A stretch of 64,000 bases of DNA from Lapillicoccus jejuensis (GTDB lineage Bacteria; Actinomycetota; Actinomycetes; Actinomycetales; Dermatophilaceae), in contig NZ_VFMN01000001.1 of the NCBI RefSeq assembly GCF_006715055.1, forward strand, positions 4,278,001 through 4,342,000, given 5' to 3'. Below, one piece after another: positions 9,901 to 18,611 of the stretch. The number at the start of each line of letters is the position of its first letter. Position 1 is the first letter of the stretch. Both the position numbers and the translations under genes were made by a program. The notes below the pieces were generated by a model, which saw only the letters and a list, made by a program, of their open reading frames with translations, was not told the DNA's origin and ran no database searches.

Positions 9901-11127
9901 TCAGACCCTCGCGGCCTGACGCCGCGCGACGAGCACCGACAGCCCGAGCACGCCGAGCCCGAGCACGGCGAGCACCGCACCGATCCGGCTCGGCCACTCG
10001 TAGCCGTAGCCGGCGGCGAGGACGAGGCTGCCGAGCCAGGCGCCGAGCGCGTTGGCGATGTTGAGGGTCGAGTGGTTGAGCGCGGCGGCGAGCGACTGCC
10101 CGTCGCGGGCGACGTCCATCAGCCGGGTCTGCAGCAGCGGCACGAGGATCGAGGGCAGGAAGCCGAGCAGCACCGAGAACACGACGGCCAGCGCCGGCAC
10201 GTGCGCGGCCCACCCGAAGAGCGCGAGGGCCACCGCGATGGCGAGCGTCGAGACGGCCATCATCCGCAGGACGCCGTACCGGGCGACGCGACCGGCGACG
10301 ACCATGCCGAGGACCTGCCCGACGCCGTACAGGCCGAGGACGACGGGCACGAAGCCCTCGGAGAACCCGGCGAGGTGGGTCATCGTCGGGGTGATGTAGG
10401 AGTACGTCGCGAACATCCCGCCGAAGCCGACGGTGCCGAACACGAGCGCGAACCAGACCTGCCCGCGGCGCAGCGCCGACAGCTCGGAGCCGACGGAGGC
10501 GCCGCTCGGGGCGGGCTGGCGCGGGATCCACAGCGCGATGGCGAGGACGGTCAGCGCGCCGATGATTCCGACGAGCCAGTAGGGCACCGCCCAGCCGACG
10601 TCCTGCCCGAGGCGGGTGGTCAGCGGCACGCCGACGACGTTGGCGACCCCGAGCCCGATGAGCATCGAGGCGACCGCGGCGGTGCGCTTCTCCTTCGGCA
10701 CGAGGCTCGCCGCGACGACCGAGCCGATGCCGAAGTAGGCGCCGTGCGGCAGCCCGGCGAGGAACCGCAGGCCCATGAGGGCGCCGTACGACGTCGCGAA
10801 CCCGGAGGCGACGTTGAAGACCGCGAACACGCCCATCAGCCCGAGCAGCACGCCCTTGCGGGGCCGCCGCGCGACGAGCACGGTGAGCAGCGGCGCCCCG
10901 ACCACCACCCCGAGGGCGTACGCCGACACGTAGTGACCGGCCGTGGGGATGTCCACGCCGGTGCCGGCCGCGACCTGCGGCAGCAGGCCCATCGTGACGA
11001 ACTCGGTGGTCCCGATCGCGAAACCGCCGGTCGCCAGGGCGGCGAGCGCCAGCGGGACGCGCGTGCGGTCCGCACGGGCGGGGGGAGAGGGCGGCGAGGT
11101 CGTGACGGGCGTCAGCGTGTCGGTCAT
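9901..11127 (-). CDS. MFS efflux transporter (DHA1/AraJ-like)
   Basis: A 408-aa protein with about twelve hydrophobic membrane segments. The motif GFAIGTTEFVTMGLLPQVA in TM1 and PRKGVLLGLM after TM2 are hallmarks of the arabinose-efflux/AraJ-type DHA1 drug:H+ antiporters. It probably exports sugars or small drugs from the cytoplasm. It is convergent with the ATPase gene (16-bp gap) and divergent from the PemK-like gene. No strong Shine-Dalgarno precedes the ATG. Substrate unknown. Confidence 0.88.
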   Translation of the reverse strand: MTDTLTPVTTSPPSPPARADRTRVPLALAALATGGFAIGTTEFVTMGLLPQVAAGTGVDIPTAGHYVSAYALGVVVGAPLLTVLVARRPRKGVLLGLMGVFAVFNVASGFATSYGALMGLRFLAGLPHGAYFGIGSVVAASLVPKEKRTAAVASMLIGLGVANVVGVPLTTRLGQDVGWAVPYWLVGIIGALTVLAIALWIPRQPAPSGASVGSELSALRRGQVWFALVFGTVGFGGMFATYSYITPTMTHLAGFSEGFVPVVLGLYGVGQVLGMVVAGRVARYGVLRMMAVSTLAIAVALALFGWAAHVPALAVVFSVLLGFLPSILVPLLQTRLMDVARDGQSLAAALNHSTLNIANALGAWLGSLVLAAGYGYEWPSRIGAVLAVLGLGVLGLSVLVARRQAARV

Positions 11128-11241
11128 GAGGAGTCTCTCGGGTCGGGTGCTGTCGGGGACGGTCCTCGCTGACCGGGGTCGAGCCTAGGGGGCCAACACC
11201 GCGGCGCGCGGCGCTGTTCCAGCCCGGGGGACCCACCGGGC

Positions 11242-11247
11242 TACGGT
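11242..11247 (+). promoter_or_regulatory. -10 hexamer TACGGT for PemK-like gene
   Basis: Six bases before ATG 11254; leaderless pattern. Confidence 0.5.
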
Positions 11248-11253
11248 GGCCCG

Positions 11254-11838
11254 ATGCCCTCCGGTCTCGTCCGCCGCCTGCGCCGCGCGCTGTCCGCGGT
11301 CGGCGTGCGCCCGCCGCGGCCGCGCGAGCAGCACGAAGCGCGCCCCCCGGCGCCCGCACCGACCGGTGCACGGAACGGCGCCCGGCCGACCACCGGGACG
11401 GGCGGTCCGCCGCCGGCCGGGATGCGGCCGTACCCCGGCGACTACCCCGGCGCCCCGCCGATGCACTGGGCCCCGCGCCCGGACGGCCGGCCGGACCCGG
11501 GTGAGGTCGTGTGGACCTGGGTGCCGTTCGAGGAGGACGCCTCGGTCGGCAAGGACCGGCCGGTGCTGCTCGTCGGCCACGACGGCGACTGGCTGCTCGG
11601 GGTGATGCTCACGAGCCGCGACCACGACGCCGAGCGCGGCGGCCGCGCGCGCGAGCACGCCGCCGGCCGGGAGTGGGTCGACGTCGGCGCCGGGCCGTGG
11701 GACCCGCGCGGCCGGCCGAGCGAGGTCCGCACCGACCGCGTGATCCGGGTCGACCCGGGGGCGGTCCGGCGCGAGGGCGCGGTGCTGCCGCGCGAGGTCT
11801 TCGACGTCGTCGCGGCGGCCGTCCGCCGGACCACGTGA
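11254..11838 (+). CDS. PemK/MazF-like toxin-fold protein (orphan)
   Basis: A 194-aa protein whose C-terminal 120 residues match the PemK/MazF-like SH3-barrel fold: PDPGEVVWTWVPFEEDAS then GKDRPVLLVG. MazF proteins cut mRNA at short motifs. The first 75 residues are basic then Pro/Ala-rich and probably disordered, unlike compact plasmid toxins. No antitoxin-sized gene with an AbrB- or RHH-like sequence lies next to it, so it is either an orphan domesticated protein, as commonly annotated in actinobacteria, or controlled in trans. Toxicity is not shown by the sequence. Confidence 0.7.
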   Translation: MPSGLVRRLRRALSAVGVRPPRPREQHEARPPAPAPTGARNGARPTTGTGGPPPAGMRPYPGDYPGAPPMHWAPRPDGRPDPGEVVWTWVPFEEDASVGKDRPVLLVGHDGDWLLGVMLTSRDHDAERGGRAREHAAGREWVDVGAGPWDPRGRPSEVRTDRVIRVDPGAVRREGAVLPREVFDVVAAAVRRTT

Positions 11839-11942
11839 GCCCTGCACCACTTCTGCGTAACTTTCTTCCGGCTGACGCCTTCATGACGGAACTCTTGCCA
11901 TCTCCTGAGAGCCGCCTGGCCAACCGCCCGGCCACCGCGACC

Positions 11943-11948
11943 TAGCGT
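11943..11948 (+). promoter_or_regulatory. Candidate -10 TAGCGT for GH25 gene
   Basis: Would give a leader of about 47 nt containing AGGGGG before GTG 12002. The 163-bp gap upstream shows no other clear structure. Confidence 0.3.
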
Positions 11949-12001
11949 CGGCAGCGCGCCGGCGACCGCCGTCGCACCGACCGCTCAGGGGGTCCCCACC
12001 C

Positions 12002-12892
12002 GTGTCGCACCGCTCCGTCCTCGCCGCCGCCCTCGTCGCCGCCACGGCCCTGCTCGCCGCCCACCCGGCCGCCGCCGCACCCGACCCCGGCTGGGCCCCC
12101 ACCGACGCCCCGGCCGCCACCTCCCCGACGGGCACGGCGTCCCCCACCGCCGCCGCTCGCGCGGCCGGGGTCACCTCCGCCGGCGGCGGCTTCATGGGCT
12201 GGTCCCAGAAGGCCGCCCGGCGCACCACCGGCTCCGCCGCCGCCACCTCCACCGCCGCTCCGGCGACGACGACGTCGACCACCCCCGGCATCGACGTCTC
12301 GGGCTACCAGGGCAGCTACGACTGGGCGTCGTCCTGGTCGGCGGGCAAGAAGTTCGCCTACGTCAAGGCGACCGAGGGCACGTCGTACACCAACCCCTCC
12401 TTCTCGCAGCAGTACTCGGGCTCCTACGACGTCGGCATGTTCCACGGCGCGTACCACTTCGCCCGGCCCGACGTCTCCAGCGGCGCCACCCAGGCCAGCT
12501 ACTTCGTGGGCCACGGTGGTGGCTGGTCGGCCGACGGGCGCACCCTGCCCGGGGCGCTCGACATCGAGTACAACCCGTACGGCGCCACCTGCTACGGCCT
12601 GTCGCAGTCCTCGATGACGTCGTGGATCAACGCCTTCCGGACCCAGTACCACTCGTTGACCGGCGTCTACCCGGTCATCTACTCGACCTACGACTGGTGG
12701 AGCACCTGCACCGGCAACACCTCGAGCACGTCGAGCACGAGCCCGTTCTGGATCGCGCGCTACTCCTCGACGCCCGGCACGCTGCCCGCGGGCTACGGCT
12801 ATTACACGTTCTGGCAGTACAGCGACTCCCCCGTCGACCAGGACTACTTCAACGGGACGACGACGCAGCTGCGGACGCTCTCGCTCGGCTGA
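12002..12892 (+). CDS. Secreted GH25 lysozyme (N-acetylmuramidase)
   Basis: A 296-aa precursor with a Sec signal peptide (positive N-terminus, hydrophobic LAAALVAATALLAA, cleavage after AAAA near residue 26), a low-complexity linker, then the GH25 domain from about residue 95. The domain has the family start GIDVSGYQG, KATEG, and the catalytic ALDIEYN (Asp-x-Glu). It would cut the beta-1,4 bond between MurNAc and GlcNAc in peptidoglycan outside the cell. Expression ends at a strong hairpin shared with the convergent rpsT gene. Role in cell-wall turnover or competition is inferred. Confidence 0.92.
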   Translation: MSHRSVLAAALVAATALLAAHPAAAAPDPGWAPTDAPAATSPTGTASPTAAARAAGVTSAGGGFMGWSQKAARRTTGSAAATSTAAPATTTSTTPGIDVSGYQGSYDWASSWSAGKKFAYVKATEGTSYTNPSFSQQYSGSYDVGMFHGAYHFARPDVSSGATQASYFVGHGGGWSADGRTLPGALDIEYNPYGATCYGLSQSSMTSWINAFRTQYHSLTGVYPVIYSTYDWWSTCTGNTSSTSSTSPFWIARYSSTPGTLPAGYGYYTFWQYSDSPVDQDYFNGTTTQLRTLSLG

Positions 12893-12922
12893 TCCGCCCG
12901 CCGGTACGACGCCGGCGCACAG

Positions 12923-12965
12923 CGCAGCGGCCCCGTCACCTCCAGGAGGTGACGGGGCCGCTGCG
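12923..12965. terminator. Bidirectional hairpin between GH25 gene and rpsT
   Basis: Perfect inverted repeat with 21-nt arms (12923-12943 and 12945-12965) around a single central base; the stem is almost all GC. No U-tract, as usual in actinobacteria. It lies between two convergent genes and can serve both. Confidence 0.85.
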
Positions 12966-12985
12966 TCGTACGGCGGGGGGCCGAC

Positions 12986-13246
12986 TCAGAGCGTGTTGGC
13001 CTTCTTCGCCATGGCCGACTTCTTGTTGGCGGCCTGGTTGGCGTGGATGACGCCCTTCGAGACGGCCTTGTCGAGCTTGGTCGACGCGGTCCTGAGCGCC
13101 TCGCGGGCGGCGTCGGCGTCGCCGGAGTCGGCGGCCTCACGGAACTTGCGCACCCAGGTGCGGAGCTCGCTCTTGACCGCCTTGTTGCGCTCGGTGCGCT
13201 TCTCGTTGGTCTTGATCCGCTTCAGCTGCGACTTGATGTTTGCCAC
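12986..13246 (-). CDS. rpsT: 30S ribosomal protein S20
   Basis: An 86-aa highly basic protein, start [16 protein letters not shown], end [12 protein letters not shown], the full S20 length; it binds the 5' domain of 16S rRNA during small-subunit assembly. The GTG at 13246 is correct: the family begins with Ala-Asn-Ile-Lys and AAGGAA lies 7 bases upstream; the longer open frame upstream is not coding. Monocistronic, with a 208-bp upstream gap before holA and a strong terminator downstream. Confidence 0.98.
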   Translation of the reverse strand: MANIKSQLKRIKTNEKRTERNKAVKSELRTWVRKFREAADSGDADAAREALRTASTKLDKAVSKGVIHANQAANKKSAMAKKANTL

Positions 13247-13454
13247 GAAATGGGTTCCTTGGTCTGGTGCATGGCACCGAGCGGTGCCGGGTCGATGGTT
13301 GCCGTTAGAGGGCGGCAGACGCGGTCGGGACCGGGCGTGGGGACGACCCTGCGTGACCGCGCTGGGTGGTGCTGACGTGCGCGCACGACCGATGCGCGCG
13401 CGACACGCCAGGGTAGCAGCGGCGCGGACCCCTCCCCAAACCCGGCTGGAGGGC

Positions 13455-14408
13455 TCAGCGGCCCCGCCGGGCGGAGGTGATGGCGAGGACCGCGCGCTCG
13501 ACCGCGTAGACCGGGTCGCGCCCCCCACCCTTGACCTCGAGGTCGGCGGCGGCCACGGCCTGGATGGCGCGGCCGAGACCGGTGCCGTCCCAGCCGGCGA
13601 GGGCGGTGCGCGCGCGCTTGACCTGCCAGTCGGCCATCCCGACCTCGCGGGCCACCTGGGCCGGGCTCCCCCGGCCGGCGGCGCCGACCTTGACCAGCTG
13701 GCGCAGCTGGAGCGCGAGGACGGCGACGATCGGGACCGGGTCGACCCCGGTGGAGATGGCGTGCCTCAGCAGCCGCAGCGCCTCGGCCGGGTCACCGGCG
13801 ACGGCGGCCTCCGCCACCTTGAAGCCGGTCGTCTCGACCTTGCCGCCGTGGTAGCGCTCGACGACGGTCTCGTCGATCGTGCCCTCGGTGTCGGCGACGA
13901 GCTGCGCGCAGGCGGCGGCCAGCTCCCGCAGGTCCTTGCCGACCGCCTGGACGAGGGCCCCGACCGCCTCGGGCGTCGCGCGCCTCCCGAGTCGGCGGAA
14001 CTCGTGCTGGGCGAAACCGGACTTCTCGTGGTCCTTGACCGCCGGGCACTCCAGCACGCGCGCGCCCTGCTTGCGCAGGGTGTCGAGCACCTTCTTGCCG
14101 CGCTGGCCGTTGCGGTGCCGGGCGAGCAGGGTGACGTCGTCGGCCGGGGCGGCGAGGTAGGCCAGCAGGTCGGTCTGCAGGTCGTCGCCGAGCTCCTCGA
14201 GCCCCTCGACGACGACCGCCTTGCTCCCCCCGAACAACGACGGGCTGGTCTGCAGCAGCAGCTCCCCGCCGGTGTACGTCGACGCCGACAGCCGCACGAC
14301 CTCGAGGTCGGGCTGCGTCGACCGCAGCTCCTCCAGGGTCGAGGTCAGCGCCCGCTCGCCCAGCAGGTCCTCGGGACCGGTGACGAGGACGAGCGGCGGG
14401 ACGGGCAC
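13455..14408 (-). CDS. holA: DNA polymerase III subunit delta
   Basis: A 317-aa clamp-loader subunit. It starts [21 protein letters not shown], the degenerate P-loop region of HolA, and holds the [14 protein letters not shown] region and the C-terminal helical collar ([11 protein letters not shown]). HolA opens the beta clamp within the tau/gamma complex. GTG 14408 is preceded by TACGCT with a six-base gap. The same promoter segment contains a copy of the recurrent GTACGGCGCC word. The next gene upstream is the dinG-type helicase, separated by 37 bp. Confidence 0.93.
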   Translation of the reverse strand: MPVPPLVLVTGPEDLLGERALTSTLEELRSTQPDLEVVRLSASTYTGGELLLQTSPSLFGGSKAVVVEGLEELGDDLQTDLLAYLAAPADDVTLLARHRNGQRGKKVLDTLRKQGARVLECPAVKDHEKSGFAQHEFRRLGRRATPEAVGALVQAVGKDLRELAAACAQLVADTEGTIDETVVERYHGGKVETTGFKVAEAAVAGDPAEALRLLRHAISTGVDPVPIVAVLALQLRQLVKVGAAGRGSPAQVAREVGMADWQVKRARTALAGWDGTGLGRAIQAVAAADLEVKGGGRDPVYAVERAVLAITSARRGR

Positions 14409-14414
14409 GGCGCC

Positions 14415-14420
14415 AGCGTA
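14415..14420 (-). promoter_or_regulatory. -10 hexamer TACGCT for holA
   Basis: Six bases before GTG 14408; overlaps a GTACGGCGCC copy at 14418-14427. Confidence 0.5.
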
Positions 14421-14445
14421 CGGCGCCCCACCGACGTGGGACCCC

Positions 14446-16707
14446 TCAGAACCCGAGGGTCGCCTCGCCGAGCCGCAGCCCCAGCTGCTCGAGCCGGGCC
14501 GCGACGACGTCGGGCTCGAGCTCGAGGTGCTCGGCCAGCTCGTCGAGGTCGACGCCGGAGTCGGCGGCCTCGCGCAGCTCCTCGTCGGCCTCGGCGGTCC
14601 AGGCGTGGCCGCCCGTGACCGCCGTCCGCGACGACGCCGCGACCGGCGGTGGGCCGGCCACCGGCTTCGGCGCCGCGGCCGCGACGACGGCGGCCGCCGC
14701 CTCCGCGCCGAGCGTCCCGGTCAGCCCGCGCAGGGCGGGCTCGGCGACGGGCAGGACCGGCGCCGCCGTCTCGTCGAGGCGGCGCAGCGCCGACAGGACG
14801 AGCTCGCGGTCGGTCGTCGGCCAGAACGGCGGCAGCGAGCGCTGGAGGAAGCCGGCGTACCGGGCCGTCATCATCCGCGAGTCGAGGAAGGCGACGACGC
14901 CGCGGTCGTCGCCGCGCCGGACCAGCCGGCCGGCGCCCTGCGCGAGCCGCAGCGCGGCGTGGGTGGCGCTGACGGCCATGAACCCGTTGCCGCCCATCCG
15001 GGCTACCGCCTCGGCCCGCGCCGAGGCGAGGGGGTCGTCGGGGCGCGGGAAGGGGATCCGGTCGATGACGACCAGCTGGCAGGAGGAGCCGGGCACGTCG
15101 ACCCCCTGCCACAGCGACAGCGTCCCGAAGAGGCAGGTCGAGGCGGTGCGGGCGAAGTCGCGCACGAGGGTGGAGATCTGGTCCTCGCCCTGGCAGAGCA
15201 CCTCGATGTCGGTCCCGTCGGCCTTGAGCCGGGCCCGCAGCTCCTCGGCGGCGTTCTGCGCGGCGCGCATCGACGAGAACAGGCCGAGGGTGCGCCCGCC
15301 GGCCGCGCGGACGAGGGCCTCGAGCTCGTCGAGCGCCTGGCCCGACGTGCCGTCGCGACCGGGCGGCGGGAGGTGCTTGGCGACGTAGGCGATCGCCTGC
15401 CGGGGGTAGTCGAAGGGGCTGCCGACGTCGAGCCCCTGCCACGACGGCGCCCCGTCCCCTCGCAGGCCGATGGTCCCGGCGACGGCGTCGAAGGTGCCGC
15501 CGAGCTCGAGGGTGGCCGAGGTGAGCACGACGGTGCGGTCCTCGAAGACCCGGTCGCGCACGAGCATGGCCACGCTCATCGGCGCGACCCGCAGCGTCGT
15601 CGTGCCGCGGCGCTGGTCGCGACCGACCCACACGACGTCGAGCTCGCGCTGCTCGAGGATGCGCGCGGCGTTCTCGTTGACCTCGTCGACCGCGGCGCGG
15701 GCGACCTGGCGGGCGCCGTCGGCCTCGGCGCCGGGCTGCGGCTTGAGGTCGCTCTGGACGCGGCGGGTCGTGTCGCGCACCCGTTCCAGCGCGAGGACCA
15801 GCGCGTCGGGCAGCCCGGTGAGCCGCCCCTCGTCGAGCCCGGCGACGACGTCCTCGAGGAGCACGGCCGCGTCCTCGACGTCGGAGGCGTGGTCGCTGAG
15901 CCGCCCGGCGCGGCGGCCGGCGGCGGTGACCATCCCCGAGCTCAGCTCGTCGGTGATCGTCGCGGTGACGCGGTCGACGAGCTCGTGGGCCTCGTCGACG
16001 ACGAGGACGTCGTGCTCGGGCAGCATCTGACGACCCTCGAAGGCGTCGATGGCCATGAACGAGTGGTTGGTGACGATGACGTCGACGTCCTTGGCCGCCT
16101 CGCGGGAGCGCTCGACGAAGCACTCGGCGACGGCGGGGCACGTGCTGCCCAGGCACTCGTGCGCGCTGACCGAGACCTGCCGCCAGGCCCGCTCGCTCAC
16201 GCCCGGCACGAGCTCGTCCCGGTCGCCGGACTGCGTGACGTCGGCCCACTCGCGCAGGCGGACGACCTCCTGCTCGAGGCGGGAGAGTCGCGCGTCGACC
16301 TGGCCCAGGCTCATCAGGGACTCGTCCTCGTCGGGGAAGCCGCCCTCGAGCTTGTGCGCGCACAGGTAGTTGCGCCGGCCCTTGACCAGCGCGTACGTCG
16401 GCCGCCGTCCCAGCACCGGGGCCAGCGCGTCGGCGATCCGCGGCAGGTCGCGGTCGACGATCTGGGACTGCAGCGCGAGCGTGGCCGTCGCGACGACGGC
16501 CGGCTGCCCCGCCTTGACCGCGTGCCGGACCGCGGGCACGAGGTAGGCGAGCGACTTGCCCGTGCCCGTGCCGGCCTGGACGAGCAGGTGCTCGCCGGTC
16601 TCGACGGCGCGGTCGACGGCCTGCGCCATCCGCGTCTGCCCGGGCCGGTCGGCGCCACCGATGCCGCCGACCGCCGCGTGCAGGAGGTCGTCGAGCGAGG
16701 CGGTCAC
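14446..16707 (-). CDS. dinG: ATP-dependent DNA helicase, DinG/XPD family
   Basis: A 753-aa superfamily 2 helicase with Walker A AGTGTGKSL (near residue 45), DEAH box (VVDEAHELV) and a cluster of four cysteines (Cys in NYLCAHK, then CLGSTCPAVAEC) that would hold the [4Fe-4S] cluster of XPD/DinG enzymes. Motif VI reads QGAGRLVRRGDD. It unwinds 5'-3' and resolves R-loops and G4 DNA. The C-terminus adds a small HTH-like helical extension (ELREAADSGVDLDELAEHL) not found in E. coli DinG, perhaps for DNA contact. GTG 16707 has TACGCT seven bases upstream. Confidence 0.92.
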   Translation of the reverse strand: MTASLDDLLHAAVGGIGGADRPGQTRMAQAVDRAVETGEHLLVQAGTGTGKSLAYLVPAVRHAVKAGQPAVVATATLALQSQIVDRDLPRIADALAPVLGRRPTYALVKGRRNYLCAHKLEGGFPDEDESLMSLGQVDARLSRLEQEVVRLREWADVTQSGDRDELVPGVSERAWRQVSVSAHECLGSTCPAVAECFVERSREAAKDVDVIVTNHSFMAIDAFEGRQMLPEHDVLVVDEAHELVDRVTATITDELSSGMVTAAGRRAGRLSDHASDVEDAAVLLEDVVAGLDEGRLTGLPDALVLALERVRDTTRRVQSDLKPQPGAEADGARQVARAAVDEVNENAARILEQRELDVVWVGRDQRRGTTTLRVAPMSVAMLVRDRVFEDRTVVLTSATLELGGTFDAVAGTIGLRGDGAPSWQGLDVGSPFDYPRQAIAYVAKHLPPPGRDGTSGQALDELEALVRAAGGRTLGLFSSMRAAQNAAEELRARLKADGTDIEVLCQGEDQISTLVRDFARTASTCLFGTLSLWQGVDVPGSSCQLVVIDRIPFPRPDDPLASARAEAVARMGGNGFMAVSATHAALRLAQGAGRLVRRGDDRGVVAFLDSRMMTARYAGFLQRSLPPFWPTTDRELVLSALRRLDETAAPVLPVAEPALRGLTGTLGAEAAAAVVAAAAPKPVAGPPPVAASSRTAVTGGHAWTAEADEELREAADSGVDLDELAEHLELEPDVVAARLEQLGLRLGEATLGF

Positions 16708-16714
16708 GGCCGAC

Positions 16715-16720
16715 AGCGTA
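16715..16720 (-). promoter_or_regulatory. -10 hexamer TACGCT for dinG
   Basis: Seven bases before GTG 16707; overlaps a GTACGGCGCC copy at 16718-16727, in nearly the same arrangement as holA. Confidence 0.5.
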
Positions 16721-16792
16721 CGGCGCCCCGCCGACGTCGCCGTCCGGTCGTCCCCAGGCGCGCGACGCCGTACGGCGCCCCGGGTCGCCCCG

Positions 16793-17875
16793 TCAGGTCA
16801 GGCCGTCGCCGCCGAGCGGACCGCCGTCCGGGACCCGGGCCATGAGGACGTCGTCGCGGGTCTCGCCGTCCCGCAGCAGGATCCCGGCGGGGACGCGGCC
16901 GACCTCGACCCACCCCAGGCCGGCGTAGAACCCGCCCAGCCCGAGCCCGCTGCGGTAGTCGAGCAGCCACAGCCGCGAGCGGGGCGCCCAGCGGCGGGCC
17001 AGGCCGTGCAGGCCGCGGACCAGCTGCCGCCCGGTCCCCTGGCGGCGCCGGTCGGGGTCGGTCATGACCCGCCACAGCGTGAGGCGGTGGGTGTAGCCGC
17101 GGGTGGTCTCGCGGTGCCAGAACCCGAGACCGGCCAGGCGGCCGTCGCCCAGCCGGAGCAGACCGAGCACACCGTGACGGTCCGCGAGGACGGCGAGATG
17201 GGCGTCGAGGGCCGCCGCGACGGCGTCGCGCGGGGCGTCGGGCAGGGAGCCGACGGCGCCGCCCGCGCGGTTGACCCGCAGCCACAGGTCGAGGACCTCC
17301 TCGCGCGGGACCTGCTCGGGGTCGGTGACGGCCGCCAGCCGCGGTCCGGCCCACACGAGCGACGGGGGGTCGTCCGGGCGGTCCTGCGGGTGCGCCTGTT
17401 CCCCGACGAGGACCAGACCGGCGCGGCGGGCCGTCGCGACCGAGGCGGTGTTGTGCGGCGCCATCCGGGCGACCACGCGGTGCTCGGGCAGGTCCTCGAC
17501 GGCGGCCTCGACCACGGCCCGTGCCAGCTCGCGCCCGAGTCCCTCGCCCAGCCGGTGGTGGGCGAGGCGGTAGTACAGGTTGAGCTCGTGCGGGTCGTCG
17601 CCGGGCCACGACCGCACCCCGCCCCAGCCGACGACCTGTCCCGAGGCCCGGTCCTCGACGGCGACGTACCCGTAGCCGTGCTCGGCCCAGTGCTCGAGGT
17701 CCGCCTCGAGGCGCTCCCGGCAGCGGGCCTCGTCGGGCATGGCGTGCGGGGCGTGGGCGTAGGTGCGCGGGTCGGTGTGCAGGGCGACGTACGCCGGCAG
17801 GTCGTCGGGACGCGGGCGGCGCAGCCGCAGCCGCGCCGTGTCCTGCTCGACGGCGGACCGGCGCTGGATCGTCAC
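16793..17875 (-). CDS. Tandem GNAT-domain N-acetyltransferase
   Basis: A 360-aa protein with two GNAT domains. The first (residues about 10-165) resembles RimJ/RimL-type Ala-acetyltransferases (HRLGEGLGRELARAVVEAA acetyl-CoA loop; HNTASVATARRAGL). The second (175-355) has RRRQGTGRQLVRGLHGLA, the second Q/RxxGxG/A loop. Duplication or fusion of two acetyltransferases suggests either an internal dimer or one degenerate domain. GTG 17875 chosen: CAGGCT lies seven bases upstream; the longer frame runs into osmC. Substrate unknown. Confidence 0.8.
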   Translation of the reverse strand: MTIQRRSAVEQDTARLRLRRPRPDDLPAYVALHTDPRTYAHAPHAMPDEARCRERLEADLEHWAEHGYGYVAVEDRASGQVVGWGGVRSWPGDDPHELNLYYRLAHHRLGEGLGRELARAVVEAAVEDLPEHRVVARMAPHNTASVATARRAGLVLVGEQAHPQDRPDDPPSLVWAGPRLAAVTDPEQVPREEVLDLWLRVNRAGGAVGSLPDAPRDAVAAALDAHLAVLADRHGVLGLLRLGDGRLAGLGFWHRETTRGYTHRLTLWRVMTDPDRRRQGTGRQLVRGLHGLARRWAPRSRLWLLDYRSGLGLGGFYAGLGWVEVGRVPAGILLRDGETRDDVLMARVPDGGPLGGDGLT

Positions 17876-17882
17876 GGCGACG

Positions 17883-17888
17883 AGCCTG
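17883..17888 (-). promoter_or_regulatory. -10 hexamer CAGGCT for tandem GNAT
   Basis: Seven bases before GTG 17875. Confidence 0.4.
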
Positions 17889-17919
17889 CCACGCCGGGCG
17901 GGCTCGCCGCCCCGGGGTC

Positions 17920-18381
17920 TCAGGCGGCCCGGGCCTGCCGGCGCCAGGTCGTCGTCAGCTGCACCCCGGCGAGGGAGAAGAGCTGGCTGACGGGGCAGCG
18001 CCGGTCGGTCTCGGTCCGCAGCCGCTCCAGCTGCTCGTCGGTGGCGTCGGTGACGACGTCGGCGGTGACCCGCACGTTCTGGAACGTCGTCTCGCCCTCG
18101 CGGTAGGTGCCCGTCGTCATCGTCGTCGGGTTGAAGTCGGCCTCGACGCGGAAGGTCACCTGGTCGAGGGTGACGCCGAGCTCCTTCGCCACGATCGAGG
18201 AGGTGACCTGGTTGCACGAGGACAACGAGGCCAGTGCGAAGGACAGCGGGCTCGGGTGCGCGTCCTGGCCGCCGAAGGCCTCGTAGGCGTCGGTCTCGAT
18301 GGTGTAGTCGCCGCCGTCGACCTCGACGGTCTGGGCGACGCCGCGTCCGCGGCCGGTGACGGCGAAGGGGATGAGGGGCAT
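17920..18381 (-). CDS. OsmC/Ohr-family protein
   Basis: A 153-aa OsmC-fold protein. Both redox cysteines are present (LSSCNQVTSS near residue 57 and DRRCPVSQLF near 128), as in thiol-dependent organic peroxide reductases; the reaction would reduce hydroperoxides with a dithiol. ATG 18381 has AGGAGG five bases upstream. A 25-codon leader peptide gene ending Ala-Val-Cys-Pro-Gly lies 73 bp upstream on the same strand, implying translation-linked control by cysteine or thiol state (inference). Whether it is the OsmC or Ohr subtype is not decided. Confidence 0.9.
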   Translation of the reverse strand: MPLIPFAVTGRGRGVAQTVEVDGGDYTIETDAYEAFGGQDAHPSPLSFALASLSSCNQVTSSIVAKELGVTLDQVTFRVEADFNPTTMTTGTYREGETTFQNVRVTADVVTDATDEQLERLRTETDRRCPVSQLFSLAGVQLTTTWRRQARAA

Positions 18382-18454
18382 GGGGGTCCTCCTGGACGGG
18401 TGACGGGGGTGGCGGGGTGACGCGATGAGCGGGGTCGGTCGGGCGAGGTCGTGC

Positions 18455-18532
18455 TCAGCCCGGACAGACCGCGGTCGCCACCCGCAGGAGGTCGACGTGC
18501 AGGCGCCGCGTGAGGGCCGCCGAGGTCGTCAT
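18455..18532 (-). CDS. Putative Cys-containing leader peptide upstream of osmC
   Basis: A 25-codon ORF, MTTSAALTRRLHVDL then LRVATAVCPG, stop TGA. It is too short for ordinary gene finders. The core TRR-x-HVDLLRV-x-(S/T)A-x-C resembles the short leader peptides annotated before sulfur-metabolism and thiol genes in Streptomyces and, in Cys-rich form, in mycobacteria, where translation of Cys codons controls the downstream gene. It sits 73 bp before osmC. No good Shine-Dalgarno precedes the ATG. Conservation of the motif is from memory, not a search. Confidence 0.65.
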   Translation of the reverse strand: MTTSAALTRRLHVDLLRVATAVCPG

Positions 18533-18611
18533 GGGACGAGGGGAACACGGGCCCACGGCCCCCCACCAGCGATGTCGGCCCGCTGTTCGGCATGTGGACG
18601 GGTGGTCCCGC

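Noticed and set aside
11839-12001. ydaO (c-di-AMP) riboswitch before the GH25 lysozyme gene
   Set aside because: These often precede cell-wall hydrolase genes in actinobacteria, but the 163-bp gap lacks the conserved core.
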